Shown one piece after another: positions 18,887 to 27,606 of a stretch of DNA of 64,000 bases; positions within the stretch are counted from its first letter, which is position 1; each line of letters starts with the position of its first letter. Below the pieces are notes generated by a model. It was not told where the DNA came from. It searched no databases and was given only the letters and a program-made list of their open reading frames with translations. Position numbers and translations under genes: made by a program. This DNA is from an uncultured Pelagibacteraceae bacterium (GTDB lineage Bacteria; Pseudomonadota; Alphaproteobacteria; Pelagibacterales; Pelagibacteraceae): the NCBI GenBank assembly GCA_902516625.1, contig CABXYU010000003.1, positions 18,312 to 82,311 on the forward strand, written 5' to 3'.

Positions 18887-19903
18887 TTAACTAAAAGCTT
18901 CTACCCAGGTTCCTTGTGTCGATGCTTTTGAGTACTCTGTTGCACGTCCTTCAAAGAAGTTCATGTGCTCAACTGCATTCAACATAGTATCGAGCCATCC
19001 GAGAGGATTTTTTTGGACGTCGTAAATAGGCTCTAAACCTAATTGAACTAACCTTCTATTACCAATAAATCTAATATAATCCTTAACTTCTTGAGCCGTT
19101 AATCCTTCCATTGGACCCATCTCAAAAGCTAAATCAATAAAAGCATCCTCGTGAGAGATAATCGTTCTGCACGCTTCATAAAGTTCTTTTTTTAATTTTG
19201 GTGTCCAAATTTCAGGATTTTCTTTTATAAATTCTTTGAAAATTCTAATCATTGAATTACAGTGAAGAGTCTCATCTCTAACTGACCAAGTAACAATCTG
19301 GCCCATACCTTTAAGTTTATTATGTCTTGGAAAGTTTAACAGTATTGCAAAACTTGCGAATAATTGTAAACCTTCTGTAAATGCACTGAACACCGCAACT
19401 GTTTTTGCAATATCTTCTTTTGAATTTACATTAAAGCCTTGCATATAATCATATTTATCTTTCATCTCTTTGTATTTCATAAAAGCTGAGTATTCAGATT
19501 CAGGCATACCAATCGTATCTAATAAATGAGAATAAGCAGCTACGTGAACTGTTTCCATTGCAGCAAAGGCTGTCATCATCATTAAAACTTCTGTTGGTTT
19601 AAAAACAGTTGTGTAGTGTCTCAAATAACAGTTGTTAACTTCAACATCAGCTTGAGTAAAAAATCTAAAAATTTGTGTAACTAAATTTTTTTCTGGTTGT
19701 GATAAATTTTTTTGCCAGTCTCTTACATCATCACCAAGAGGAACTTCTTCTGGTAACCAATGAATTCTTTGTTGAGTTAGCCACGCATCATAGCACCAAG
19801 GATATCTAAAAGGTTTATACACCGGGTTTTCTACTAATAAGCCCATTTTTTTTGGTTGAATTATTTCTTTCTTATCTGTTTTAATCTTTTCTTTTACTGA
19901 CAT
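18887..19903 (-). CDS. nrdB: Ribonucleoside-diphosphate reductase, beta subunit
   Basis: 338 residues from the ATG at 19903. The ORF-track start at 19912 is a GTG that overlaps the Shine-Dalgarno GAGGAG, while the ATG has ideal eight-base spacing, so ATG is chosen. Iron-ligand and radical segments of class I R2 are visible: FFTQADVEVNNCYL, MTAFAAMETVHVAAYSHL, SFAILLNFPRHN..., and WSVRDETLHCNSMIRIF. It holds the diiron (or dimanganese) tyrosyl radical cofactor. The start lies inside the 3' end of nrdA, an eight- to ten-base overlap, so the subunits are coupled. Confidence 0.96.
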   Translation of the reverse strand: MSVKEKIKTDKKEIIQPKKMGLLVENPVYKPFRYPWCYDAWLTQQRIHWLPEEVPLGDDVRDWQKNLSQPEKNLVTQIFRFFTQADVEVNNCYLRHYTTVFKPTEVLMMMTAFAAMETVHVAAYSHLLDTIGMPESEYSAFMKYKEMKDKYDYMQGFNVNSKEDIAKTVAVFSAFTEGLQLFASFAILLNFPRHNKLKGMGQIVTWSVRDETLHCNSMIRIFKEFIKENPEIWTPKLKKELYEACRTIISHEDAFIDLAFEMGPMEGLTAQEVKDYIRFIGNRRLVQLGLEPIYDVQKNPLGWLDTMLNAVEHMNFFEGRATEYSKASTQGTWVEAFS

Positions 19904-21834
19904 GATAGACACTCCTCATATTCTGGTTGATCGTTAGTTTGTTTATTTTTAGATTTATATACATTGGCTGTAATATCAGTTGACTGAGCATTATTGATAT
20001 TTTCAGCTCGTTGAATTGATTTTGATCTACAATAGTAAAGGCTTTTCAAACCTTTTTTCCATGCATCAAAATGAATTCTATGTAATTCTTTTTTGTGAAC
20101 ATCAGCTGGTAAGAACAAGTTAACTGATTGTGCTTGAGAAATAAATGGTGTTCTATCTCCACTAAGCTCGATAATCCATTTTTGATTTAATTCAAAAGCT
20201 GTTTTGAAAACATCTTTTTCTAAGTCAGTCAAAAAATCTAAATGTGAAACTGAACCTTGATTGGTTGTAATTGTAGACCAAGTCTCGTCATCATTTTTGC
20301 CGTGACTTTCTAAAATCTCTTCTAAGTATCGATTTCTGACATTGAAAGAACCTGATAAGGTTTTATGAGTGTAGCTATTAGCTGCTATAGGTTCAACTCC
20401 TGGTGAAGCACCTCCACAAATAATAGAAATCGATGCTGTTGGCGCTATTGCAGTTTTGTTGGAAAATCTTTCTTGAAATCCGTACTCTGCAGCATCTGGG
20501 CAAGCACCTCTTTCTTCTGCTAAGTCTTTTGAGGCTTGATTGACTTGTTCATCTATTCTTTTAAATATCTTTTTGTTCCAAGCTTTTGCCATTACAGACT
20601 CAAGTGGAATTCTATGTTTTTGTAAAAAAGAATGAAAACCCATTACTCCGAGTCCAACACTTCTTTCTCTTTCAGCAGAATATTTTGCATCTCTAAATTG
20701 TTCTGGTGCTTTATTAATGAAATCAGACAAAACATTGTCTAAAAATCTCATCACATCTCCAATCATATTAGGATCATCTTTCCAATCATCATACTTTTCT
20801 AAATTTAAAGAGGATAGACAACAAACAGCTGTTCTATCTCTTCCATCTTTATCAATTCCTGTTGGTAAAGTTATTTCGCTACAAAGATTAGAAGTTTTAA
20901 CAGTAAGATTTGCTAATTTGTGATGTTGTGGAATTTGTCTATTAACAGTATCGATATAAATTATGTAAGGCTCTCCTGTTTCTATTCTTGCTGTTAATAA
21001 TCTTATCCATAAATTTCTTGCAGATATAGTTTGTTGAATGGTGCCGTCAGCTGGACTTTTCAGTGCCCACTGTTCATCATTTTCAACAGCTCGCATAAAG
21101 GCGTCTGAAACTAAAACACCATGATGTAAATTTAAAGCTTTTCTATTTGGATCACCGCCCGTGGGTCTTCTCATCTCCATAAATTCTTCTATTTCTGGAT
21201 GATCAACTGGAAGATAACAAGCAGCTGAGCCCCTTCTTAAAGACCCTTGACTAATAGCCATTGTTAAAGAGTCCATAACTTTAATAAATGGTATTATACC
21301 AGAAGTTTTTCCAACCTTACCTATTTTTTCTCCGATCGATCTTAAGTTACCCCAATAACTTCCTATACCTCCGCCTTTGGCTGCTAGCCAAACATTTTCA
21401 CTCCATAAATCCAAGATACCACCCAAACTATCGGATGCTTCATTTAAAAAACAAGATATTGGTAATCCTCTTTTTGTTCCACCGTTTGACAAAACTGGTG
21501 TTGCTGGCATAAACCATAAATTACTGATGTAGTTATAAATTCTTTGAGCATGTAAATTATCATCTGCATATGTACTCGCCACTCTAGCAAATAAATCTTG
21601 AAAGGACTCATTATGTCCTAGATACCTATCTTGTAGTGTTGCTTTTCCAAAATCTGTTAGATTAGAATCTTTGGAACGATCAATTTTAATAATGATGCCT
21701 TTATCATTTTGAAAAAGTTCGGTTTCATTACTTAATGAAAATAAGTCAGGTCTATTATCTTTCGAGACCTCTTTTACATCTGGGCTATATTCGGAGACAG
21801 CTTTCTTTAGGGCTTGAGACAGAATTTTGTTCAT
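19894..21834 (-). CDS. nrdA: Ribonucleoside-diphosphate reductase, alpha subunit
   Basis: 646 residues. Class I catalytic features: the FMPATPVLSNGGTKRGLPISCFL redox Cys, TSNLCSEITLP with the Asn-Cys-Glu active site, and a C-terminal CLSC cysteine pair for re-reduction by thioredoxin or glutaredoxin. The N terminus (1-70) has no recognisable ATP-cone, so dATP feedback through that domain is probably missing, which agrees with the short length compared with E. coli (761). It is followed by nrdB. The upstream region has two NrdR-like boxes. Confidence 0.96.
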   Translation of the reverse strand: MNKILSQALKKAVSEYSPDVKEVSKDNRPDLFSLSNETELFQNDKGIIIKIDRSKDSNLTDFGKATLQDRYLGHNESFQDLFARVASTYADDNLHAQRIYNYISNLWFMPATPVLSNGGTKRGLPISCFLNEASDSLGGILDLWSENVWLAAKGGGIGSYWGNLRSIGEKIGKVGKTSGIIPFIKVMDSLTMAISQGSLRRGSAACYLPVDHPEIEEFMEMRRPTGGDPNRKALNLHHGVLVSDAFMRAVENDEQWALKSPADGTIQQTISARNLWIRLLTARIETGEPYIIYIDTVNRQIPQHHKLANLTVKTSNLCSEITLPTGIDKDGRDRTAVCCLSSLNLEKYDDWKDDPNMIGDVMRFLDNVLSDFINKAPEQFRDAKYSAERERSVGLGVMGFHSFLQKHRIPLESVMAKAWNKKIFKRIDEQVNQASKDLAEERGACPDAAEYGFQERFSNKTAIAPTASISIICGGASPGVEPIAANSYTHKTLSGSFNVRNRYLEEILESHGKNDDETWSTITTNQGSVSHLDFLTDLEKDVFKTAFELNQKWIIELSGDRTPFISQAQSVNLFLPADVHKKELHRIHFDAWKKGLKSLYYCRSKSIQRAENINNAQSTDITANVYKSKNKQTNDQPEYEECLSCQ

Positions 21835-21868
21835 ATTTTATGTATTATAATTAGTTATTTAGCGAAAA

Positions 21869-21884
21869 CAACTATATGTTGTGT
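21869..21884. promoter_or_regulatory. Probable NrdR box 1 (upstream of nrdAB)
   Basis: CAACTATATGTTGTGT matches the known NrdR operator consensus acaCwATATaTwGtgt at most positions, including the central C-t-ATAT core and the downstream TTGTGT. It is 35 bases upstream of the nrdA start, between nrdA and the divergent phosphohexomutase gene. NrdR is the ATP/dATP-sensing repressor of reductase genes; its own gene is not in the window. Confidence 0.7.
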
Positions 21885-21899
21885 GCGCTGGATATTGAT

Positions 21900-21915
21900 A
21901 TACTATATAATCAAT
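21900..21915. promoter_or_regulatory. Probable NrdR box 2 (weaker)
   Basis: ATACTATATAATCAAT matches about 11 of 16 positions of the NrdR consensus, with the CTATATA core intact. It starts 31 bases from the first box, close to three helical turns, which is the usual spacing of tandem NrdR boxes. Weaker than box 1, and the AT-rich background raises the chance of coincidence. Confidence 0.5.
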
Positions 21916-21992
21916 AAATCAATAGAACATTTATAGAACAACATAAAAAAAATTCAACTATAAAAATGAAAAAAATGTAAGTAATTAACAGC

Positions 21993-23447
21993 ATGAATCA
22001 ATCATTAAAAATAGATCCTTACGGCTTTAGAGAATATGACGCACGATGGCTTTATGAAAAAGATATCAACTCTATTGGAATCACTAATCTTGGTAAGGGA
22101 TTAGGAACACAAATAATTAAACACACCAATAAAAAAAACCCAAGAGTAATAGTTGGTCATGATTATAGATCCTATAGCGAAGATATCAAAATATCATTAA
22201 AAAAAGGTTTAATCTCTACGGGATGTTTTGTCGAGGATATAGGGCTCTCATTATCACCAATGGTTTACTTTGCTCAATTTGAATTAAATGCTGATGCAAT
22301 AGCAATGGTTACTGCTAGTCATAATGAAAATGGTTGGACTGGAGTAAAAATGGGTATTAAAAAAGGGTTAACGCATGCTCCAGAAGAAATGACTGAATTA
22401 AAAGATATTACGTTAAATGAAAAATTTATCTCTGGAAATGGTGAAGAAAAAGAAATTAAGAACTTCCAAGAAATTTATAAAAAAAACCTTACCTATAAAA
22501 AAAGGATAAATAAAAAGATAAAAGCAGTTGTAGCTTGTGGAAATGGAACTGCAGGAATTTTTGCTCCAGATATTTTACGAAAGATTGGTTGCGAAGTTAT
22601 AGAATTAGACTGTGATTTAGACTGGAGTTTTCCAAAATATAATCCAAATCCAGAAGATCTAAAAATGCTTGAAGAAATAACTAAAGCTGTAAAAGAAAAT
22701 AAAGCAGATATTGGCTTTGGTTTTGATGGAGATGGAGATAGAGTTGGGGTGATTGACAATAATGGTAATGAAATATTTTCAGATAAAATAGGCCTATTAA
22801 TTGCTAGAAATTTATCAAAAAAATATAAAAATTCAAAATTTGTAGTTGATGTGAAATCAACAGGTCTTTTTAAAAATGATGAAATATTAAGCAAAAATAA
22901 ATGTAAAACAATTTATTGGAAAACAGGTCACTCCCACATCAAAAGAAAAGTAAATTTCGAAAAAGCACTTGCAGGATTTGAAAAAAGTGGGCATTTCTTT
23001 TTTAATCAACCTATTGGGTATGGATACGATGATGGAATAAATTCCGCTATTCAAGTTTGCAATTTGTTAGATAATCAAGAAAAACAAATGAGCGAATTAA
23101 TAAATGAACTACCGAAAACTTTTCAATCACCTACAATGGCACCTTTTTGTCAAGATAATGAAAAATATAAAGTTGTAGATAATATTATCCAACAAATTGA
23201 AAAAATTAAAAATAAAAAAATAAAAATCGACAATCAAGAAATAAAAGAAATATTAACTGTGAATGGTATTAGGTTTTCTTTTGAAGACGGATCATGGGGT
23301 CTTGTTAGAGCATCATCTAATAAACCTTCACTTGTTGTCGTTACTGAGAGTCCGACTTCAGATGAAAGAAAAATAGAGATATTTAGATTTATAGATAAAT
23401 TGTTAGATGAAACTGGAAAAATTGGCGACTATGATCAAAAAATATAA
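21993..23447 (+). CDS. Phosphomannomutase/phosphoglucomutase
   Basis: 484 residues of the alpha-D-phosphohexomutase superfamily. The phosphoserine loop is TASHNENGWTGVKMG, the metal loop is FGFDGDGDRVGVID, the sugar loop is GFEKSGHFFF (ExSGH type) and the phosphate loop is VVVTESPTSDERK. It interconverts hexose 1- and 6-phosphates for sugar nucleotide supply (LPS, dTDP-sugars). The N terminus IDPYGFREYDARW resembles the AlgC/ManB subgroup. It is divergent from nrdA across the NrdR boxes and convergent with the coiled-coil gene. Confidence 0.9.
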   Translation: MNQSLKIDPYGFREYDARWLYEKDINSIGITNLGKGLGTQIIKHTNKKNPRVIVGHDYRSYSEDIKISLKKGLISTGCFVEDIGLSLSPMVYFAQFELNADAIAMVTASHNENGWTGVKMGIKKGLTHAPEEMTELKDITLNEKFISGNGEEKEIKNFQEIYKKNLTYKKRINKKIKAVVACGNGTAGIFAPDILRKIGCEVIELDCDLDWSFPKYNPNPEDLKMLEEITKAVKENKADIGFGFDGDGDRVGVIDNNGNEIFSDKIGLLIARNLSKKYKNSKFVVDVKSTGLFKNDEILSKNKCKTIYWKTGHSHIKRKVNFEKALAGFEKSGHFFFNQPIGYGYDDGINSAIQVCNLLDNQEKQMSELINELPKTFQSPTMAPFCQDNEKYKVVDNIIQQIEKIKNKKIKIDNQEIKEILTVNGIRFSFEDGSWGLVRASSNKPSLVVVTESPTSDERKIEIFRFIDKLLDETGKIGDYDQKI

Positions 23448-23451
23448 TTAA

Positions 23452-24591
23452 TTATTTTTTATTTTCTTCAACTTCACTTGTATCAATATTTTCATCTTTT
23501 TTTAAATTGTTTTCATTGTCTTGATCAAGTGAATTATCGCTATAAAATTTTTTGATTAATTCATCTTCTTTTCTTTTTTGTTCCTGATCAAATTTATCTT
23601 CCCATTCTTTAATTCTTCTATTTTCCTCTTTAATTCTCTCTTCTTCCTCCTGTTTATGCTTAAGAGCAATAGCCCTCTCCTCTTCTATTTTTCTTTGTTC
23701 CTCTTCTTCTTTTCTCAAAGCTTCAGCTTTTTCTCTTTGCTCCTTTTCTAGTAAAATTCTCTCCTGTTCAGCAACTTTAATCTTTTCTTCTTTTTGTTTA
23801 AGCTCTTCTTCTTTAGCTCTTTGATTAGCTTGCTCTTTTAAAAGTTGTCTCTCAATATCCTGCTGTCTATCAATTTCCAATTGTCTCAATCTGTTTTCAG
23901 TCTCTCTTAATTTCTCCTCTTCATATTTTAGTTTTCTAGCTGCTTCACGAATTTTTTGCTCTTCATCAAGTCTTTTTTGTCTTTCTATCTCTTTGAGTCT
24001 ATTTTTCTCTTGTCTTTCTTTTTCTTTTTCTTCCCTAATCTTTTGAGCTTCAATTTCCTTAGCTTTAATTGCTTCTTCCCTAACTTTAATTTTCTCTTCC
24101 CTTGCTCTTTGTCTTTCCAGTATTTTTAGTCTTAATTCTTCCTCTCTAAGTCTTTGAGCATCCTCTCTTAATTTTCTGGTTTCTTCGTCTTTAATTTTTT
24201 GTTGCTCTAATTTAATTCTTTTTTCCTCTATTTTTTTTCTTTTTTCCTCATTCTTTCTGATTTGTTTCTCATTATCGATAATTAATTTTTTTTGAGCTAT
24301 TATTTGACGTTTTTCATCTCTAATTTTTCTTATTTTTTCTTTTTGTGCTTGTTTTTTCTGCCTCTGAAATTCTTTTTTTTCATCTAAAATTCTTTTTTTC
24401 TCTAATCTTTTTTTTTCTTTATCCCTCTCTTTTTTGAAAGTATCGTAAAAATTACCAATTTTATTTTTAGTATCTTCAATTACAGCAGCAGGATTTATTT
24501 TTAATTTAGGTAAACTTAAATTTTTTGGAACTAAAGCTTTTATACTATCTGCACCCAAATTATTTTTTCTTTTAATTTTTTTAGGGCTCAT
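23452..24591 (-). CDS. Long charged-helix protein (Lys/Glu/Arg-rich), unknown function
   Basis: 379 residues from the ATG at 24591 (MSPKKIKRKN); the ORF-track start at 24606 is a TTG. About residues 60-355 consist almost only of E, K, R, Q, I, L and A, with alternating acidic and basic runs such as KEKKRLEKKR and REEELRLKIL. No signal peptide or membrane segment and almost no glycine or proline in that region. This composition suggests a continuous helix, either coiled coil or an ER/K-type single helix, flanked by a short N-terminal head and an acidic, Asn-rich C-terminal tail. I recognise no family. Low-complexity similarity to TolA or caldesmon would not imply function. Confidence 0.75.
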   Translation of the reverse strand: MSPKKIKRKNNLGADSIKALVPKNLSLPKLKINPAAVIEDTKNKIGNFYDTFKKERDKEKKRLEKKRILDEKKEFQRQKKQAQKEKIRKIRDEKRQIIAQKKLIIDNEKQIRKNEEKRKKIEEKRIKLEQQKIKDEETRKLREDAQRLREEELRLKILERQRAREEKIKVREEAIKAKEIEAQKIREEKEKERQEKNRLKEIERQKRLDEEQKIREAARKLKYEEEKLRETENRLRQLEIDRQQDIERQLLKEQANQRAKEEELKQKEEKIKVAEQERILLEKEQREKAEALRKEEEEQRKIEEERAIALKHKQEEEERIKEENRRIKEWEDKFDQEQKRKEDELIKKFYSDNSLDQDNENNLKKDENIDTSEVEENKK

Positions 24592-24789
24592 ACAAAATGT
24601 TAACAATTTTAAGTAAATTAAAAATATTACTAGTGTTTATAATGAGCTTTTAAAAATGGGATATTCTTGAAAAATTCAAAAAAAATTTTTTTTTTTTATG
24701 AATTTCAATTGAAGCGTGTATTTTTATTTTTTTTTAAATTAATTTTCAATTACAATTTTAAAGAATCTGATAATAGCAGCAAATATTTT

Positions 24790-25089
24790 ATGATTAAAAA
24801 TTTATTTTTTCTTTTATGTTTCTTTCTTCTAACAAATTGTGTGACTAATAGTTCTGCTTTGCTAGGACCCATAATTACTGGAGCGAGAACTGGTAGTATT
24901 TATCAAGCTTCACTTTCTTACGGTTCAGGAAAAATCATGAATGAATTTAAGAAAAATAAAATATTTTCGAAACCACTGTATTTTCAATCTATGAAAACTA
25001 ATGTTGAAAAAGAACCGGTCATTTTATTAACATACGCTGTTGATAAAATAAAAATATCTGAGGTTTTGGAGCCAGAACCCCTACCTTAA
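24790..25089 (+). CDS. Small predicted lipoprotein
   Basis: 99 residues when started at the ATG at 24790. This yields a lipoprotein signal peptide MIKNLFFLLCFFLLTNC with lipobox LLTNC, so Cys17 would be lipidated. The ORF-track start at 24667 is a TTG that places 41 odd residues before the signal. The mature part begins VTNSSALLGPIITGARTGSIYQASLSYGSGKIMNEF, a glycine-rich stretch, and ends EVLEPEPLP. I do not recognise the family. The 198 bases upstream hold only AT-rich sequence shared with the divergent charged-helix gene. Confidence 0.7.
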   Translation: MIKNLFFLLCFFLLTNCVTNSSALLGPIITGARTGSIYQASLSYGSGKIMNEFKKNKIFSKPLYFQSMKTNVEKEPVILLTYAVDKIKISEVLEPEPLP

Positions 25090-25145
25090 AAAATTTCAAT
25101 TATTACGAGTTTTTAATATATAAAAGAATCACATATTATCATGAC

Positions 25146-25173
25146 GGGTGGTAGAGGGAGACTGAAACCACCC
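25146..25173. other. GC-rich hairpin in a convergent intergenic gap
   Basis: GGGTGGT and ACCACCC form a perfect seven-pair stem around a 14-base purine-rich loop (AGAGGGAGACTGAA). It is much richer in GC than its surroundings. It lies between the lipoprotein and TauE/SafE stop codons. No T run follows on either strand, so it is not a standard intrinsic terminator. It could be a small RNA element, a protein-binding site or a Rho-independent end without a U tract. Confidence 0.4.
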
Positions 25174-25178
25174 CAACC

Positions 25179-25964
25179 TTATAGTTTGAAAAACTCTAGC
25201 AAAAATTTAATAGAAACAATTAATAAAAAAATTCCAAATATTTTACTAATTTTATTCTTATCTATTGAGTGAACTGTTTTTGCCCCTATACGAGCCATAA
25301 AAGTAGTAATTGGAATAAATATTAAAAAGGCAGGAATATTTAGAAAACCTAAACTCATTGGTAGATTTGTTTTTAGATAACTTCCAGTCATTAAAAAACC
25401 TAAAGCTCCAAAAACAGCAATCAAAAAACCTATAGCAGCGGCACTCCCTATTGCTCTATTTATTGAATAACCAAAAAATTTTAAAATTGGTACATTCATA
25501 ATAGCACCTCCTATTCCCATAGGGGCAGATATAAAACCTACAATAAATCCCAATATTATTTTTAGATATAGCTTTATGTTAATAACAATATTTTTCTCTT
25601 TTTCTTTTAATAACAATAAATAAATACCCAAGATAAAAATAACGATTGAAAAAAATAAGACTAAAGATTTTGTCTTTAAGCTTGCTGCAAATATTGTTCC
25701 TATAATCACTCCAAAAATCACAAAAATTCCATAACTTTTAACTATATCAAAATCTACTGCTTTAAACTTATGGTGAGTTAAAACTGATGCTATTGATGTT
25801 GGTATAATTATTGCAAAAGAGGTCCCAACAGCCAAATGCATTAAATATTTTTGATCAAATCCTAGGTTTTCAAAAATATAATAAAGAAATGGAACTGTTA
25901 TTAATCCTCCTCCAATTCCAAAAAGTCCCGCTACAAAGCCAACCATAATAGCTGTCAATGCCAT
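25179..25964 (-). CDS. TauE/SafE family sulfite/anion exporter-like permease
   Basis: 261 residues with about eight membrane segments in two repeats. The signature GLFGIGGGLITVPFL at residues 14-28 and its echo SAPMGIGGAIMNVPIL at about 150 are the paired glycine-rich motifs of the TauE/SafE (DUF81) family. Members move sulfite, sulfoacetate or other organic anions across the inner membrane. Substrate cannot be set here; taurine genes 30 kb away make sulfite export a tempting guess only. Last gene of the MFS-rpoZ-dusA-tauE minus run. Confidence 0.85.
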   Translation of the reverse strand: MALTAIMVGFVAGLFGIGGGLITVPFLYYIFENLGFDQKYLMHLAVGTSFAIIIPTSIASVLTHHKFKAVDFDIVKSYGIFVIFGVIIGTIFAASLKTKSLVLFFSIVIFILGIYLLLLKEKEKNIVINIKLYLKIILGFIVGFISAPMGIGGAIMNVPILKFFGYSINRAIGSAAAIGFLIAVFGALGFLMTGSYLKTNLPMSLGFLNIPAFLIFIPITTFMARIGAKTVHSIDKNKISKIFGIFLLIVSIKFLLEFFKL

Positions 25965-26013
25965 TAATATAACTATATGGCTATAATCGTTAGCTAAAAT
26001 TGAACTAATCAGA

Positions 26014-26997
26014 TTAACCTACTCTTGTCTCAAAATTTTTATACTTAATCTTATCCATAATGTGATCAATTTTTTTTATATCGGCATCTCTTACACACAT
26101 ATTTTCACTTAAATATCTTTTCCAAAAGCTAGCACCAGTTTGACCGTGAAATAAACCTAAAGTGTGTCTCATTATTTGATTTAATCTTGTACCTTTTTTG
26201 GTTTCTTCTTTAATATAAGGGATTAATTTTTTAATTACTTGTTCTCTTGAAAGTACATCATTATTCTTAAAAATTTCTTTTTCAATTTCTGCTAAAAAAT
26301 ATGGAGTGTGATATGCAGCTCTACCAATCATGACACCATTTGTTTTATCTAGATGTCCTTTAATTTCTTTAATATTGGTTATGCCCCCATTAATTATAAT
26401 TTCTTCGTCAGGAAAATCTTTTTTTAATTTGTATGCGTAATTATATTTTAAGGGAGGAATATTTAAATTTTGTTTCGGTGTAAATTTTCCTAACATTGCT
26501 TTTCTAGCATGAATAATGAAAGTCTTTACCCCTGTCGATCTTATAGTTGATATAAAATTATAAAAATTTTCATAGTCTTCAACATCATCATACCCAATTC
26601 TAGTTTTTATAGTTACAGGGAGCTTTGTTGCAGATTGCATTTTTTCTAAACATTCTGCTACTAATTTTGGTTCTTTCATTAAACAAGCTCCAAACTTATT
26701 TTTCTCTACTTTTCTACTTGGGCATCCTAAATTAAGATTTATTTCATCGTAACCAAAGTCCTCTCCAATTTTTGATGCCTCAGCTAAAAGTTTTGGTGAA
26801 GACCCTCCTAATTGTAATGCCACTGGTTTTTCACTTATATTAAATTCTAATAATTTTTTTTTATCACCCCTACTAATTGCTTCATCAACAATCATTTCTG
26901 TGTATAAAAGTATATTTTTGGATATTAGTCTTAAAAAGTAACGTTCATGACGATCTGTGCAATCCATCATTGGAGCAACTGAAACTTTCCTGTTCAT
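26014..26997 (-). CDS. dusA: tRNA-dihydrouridine(20/20a) synthase DusA
   Basis: 327 residues. It starts VSVAPMMDCTDRHERYFLRL, then INLNLGCPSRKVEKNKFGACLMKEP with the catalytic Cys (GACLM), the FMN-binding ...IIHARKAMLGKFTPKQN and INGGI segments, and GVMIGRAAYHTPYFL. HERYFLR and the GCPS..V....FGACLM pattern are specific to DusA rather than DusB or DusC. It reduces uridine in the D loop using NADPH and FMN. It lies 24 bases downstream of the omega-subunit gene. Confidence 0.95.
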   Translation of the reverse strand: MNRKVSVAPMMDCTDRHERYFLRLISKNILLYTEMIVDEAISRGDKKKLLEFNISEKPVALQLGGSSPKLLAEASKIGEDFGYDEINLNLGCPSRKVEKNKFGACLMKEPKLVAECLEKMQSATKLPVTIKTRIGYDDVEDYENFYNFISTIRSTGVKTFIIHARKAMLGKFTPKQNLNIPPLKYNYAYKLKKDFPDEEIIINGGITNIKEIKGHLDKTNGVMIGRAAYHTPYFLAEIEKEIFKNNDVLSREQVIKKLIPYIKEETKKGTRLNQIMRHTLGLFHGQTGASFWKRYLSENMCVRDADIKKIDHIMDKIKYKNFETRVG

Positions 26998-27021
26998 GAT
27001 AAATGTTTATATAATATTTCT

Positions 27022-27558
27022 TTAAGAGTTTGAAGTTTCAGAATCATCATTTTGAATGTTTGATTCTTGATTTTCACTCTCAGAAACTTCCTCTAAAGAA
27101 ACATCGCTATTTTCTGTTTCTGCATCGCTGGCATCAGGGACATCTACATCTGGTTGAGATGTTTGCGAAAGTTCTGCTAAATCCTCTTTTGAGACTTGAA
27201 TTTTTTCAGGAGCTTTTCTTGCTCTTTTAGATGGCAATATTGGTGCTCCACTTTTTGAGATTTCACCCTTGTATAAACTTTCAAAATCATCACCTACATC
27301 TTCATCAGCCTCAGAGTTATCATCAACCTGCTCAACATGTTTTCTTAATTTGTAAACAGCACTTTCAGTTAATTCTGGTACCTTTACATTTTCCTCCGCA
27401 ATCTCTCTTAAAGCAATTACAGTATTCTTGTCGTTATCTCTATCTAAGGTTGGTTCAATCCCAGAATTTAGTTGTGTTGCTCTTTCTTTTGCAACTAAAA
27501 CCAATTCATAAGGGCTATCTACTTTATCTATACAATCTTCAACGGTAACTCTTGCCAT
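27022..27558 (-). CDS. rpoZ: RNA polymerase omega subunit with long acidic C-terminal tail
   Basis: 178 residues. The first 60 match omega: [33 protein letters not shown]...[15 protein letters not shown]. Omega helps fold and keep beta-prime in the polymerase. Typical alphaproteobacterial omega proteins are about 110-135 residues; here a tail from about residue 85 to 178 is rich in Asp, Glu, Ser and Asn with one basic patch ([11 protein letters not shown]). The tail looks disordered. The antisense ORFs of the track in this stretch are shadows of the acidic codon pattern. It lies 44 bases downstream of the MFS gene. Confidence 0.88.
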   Translation of the reverse strand: MARVTVEDCIDKVDSPYELVLVAKERATQLNSGIEPTLDRDNDKNTVIALREIAEENVKVPELTESAVYKLRKHVEQVDDNSEADEDVGDDFESLYKGEISKSGAPILPSKRARKAPEKIQVSKEDLAELSQTSQPDVDVPDASDAETENSDVSLEEVSESENQESNIQNDDSETSNS

Positions 27559-27583
27559 GCGGATTAATTACACAGTGAACAAA

Positions 27584-27606
27584 AAAAAATCAAGGAGATT
27601 TTTTAT
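27584..27606 (-). terminator. Weak candidate terminator after the MFS gene
   Basis: On the minus strand AAAAAATC and GATTTTTT form an eight-pair stem with a five-base loop (TCCTT), followed by more Ts. It begins at the MFS stop codon and precedes rpoZ. Only one C-G pair is in the stem, so this may be chance in AT-rich DNA. Confidence 0.3.

Noticed and set aside
22493-22894. 133-residue antisense ORF inside the phosphohexomutase gene
   Set aside because: The sense frame has complete catalytic motifs; the antisense product is Ser/Phe-rich without a family signature.
24667-24789. N-terminal 41 residues of the lipoprotein ORF from a TTG
   Set aside because: A proper lipoprotein signal peptide begins at the ATG at 24790; the extra residues are encoded by poly-A/T sequence.
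27030-27548. Two plus-strand ORFs opposite rpoZ
   Set aside because: They are antisense shadows of the acidic, low-complexity omega tail; the peptides are rich in Leu, His and Gln with no domain or RBS.
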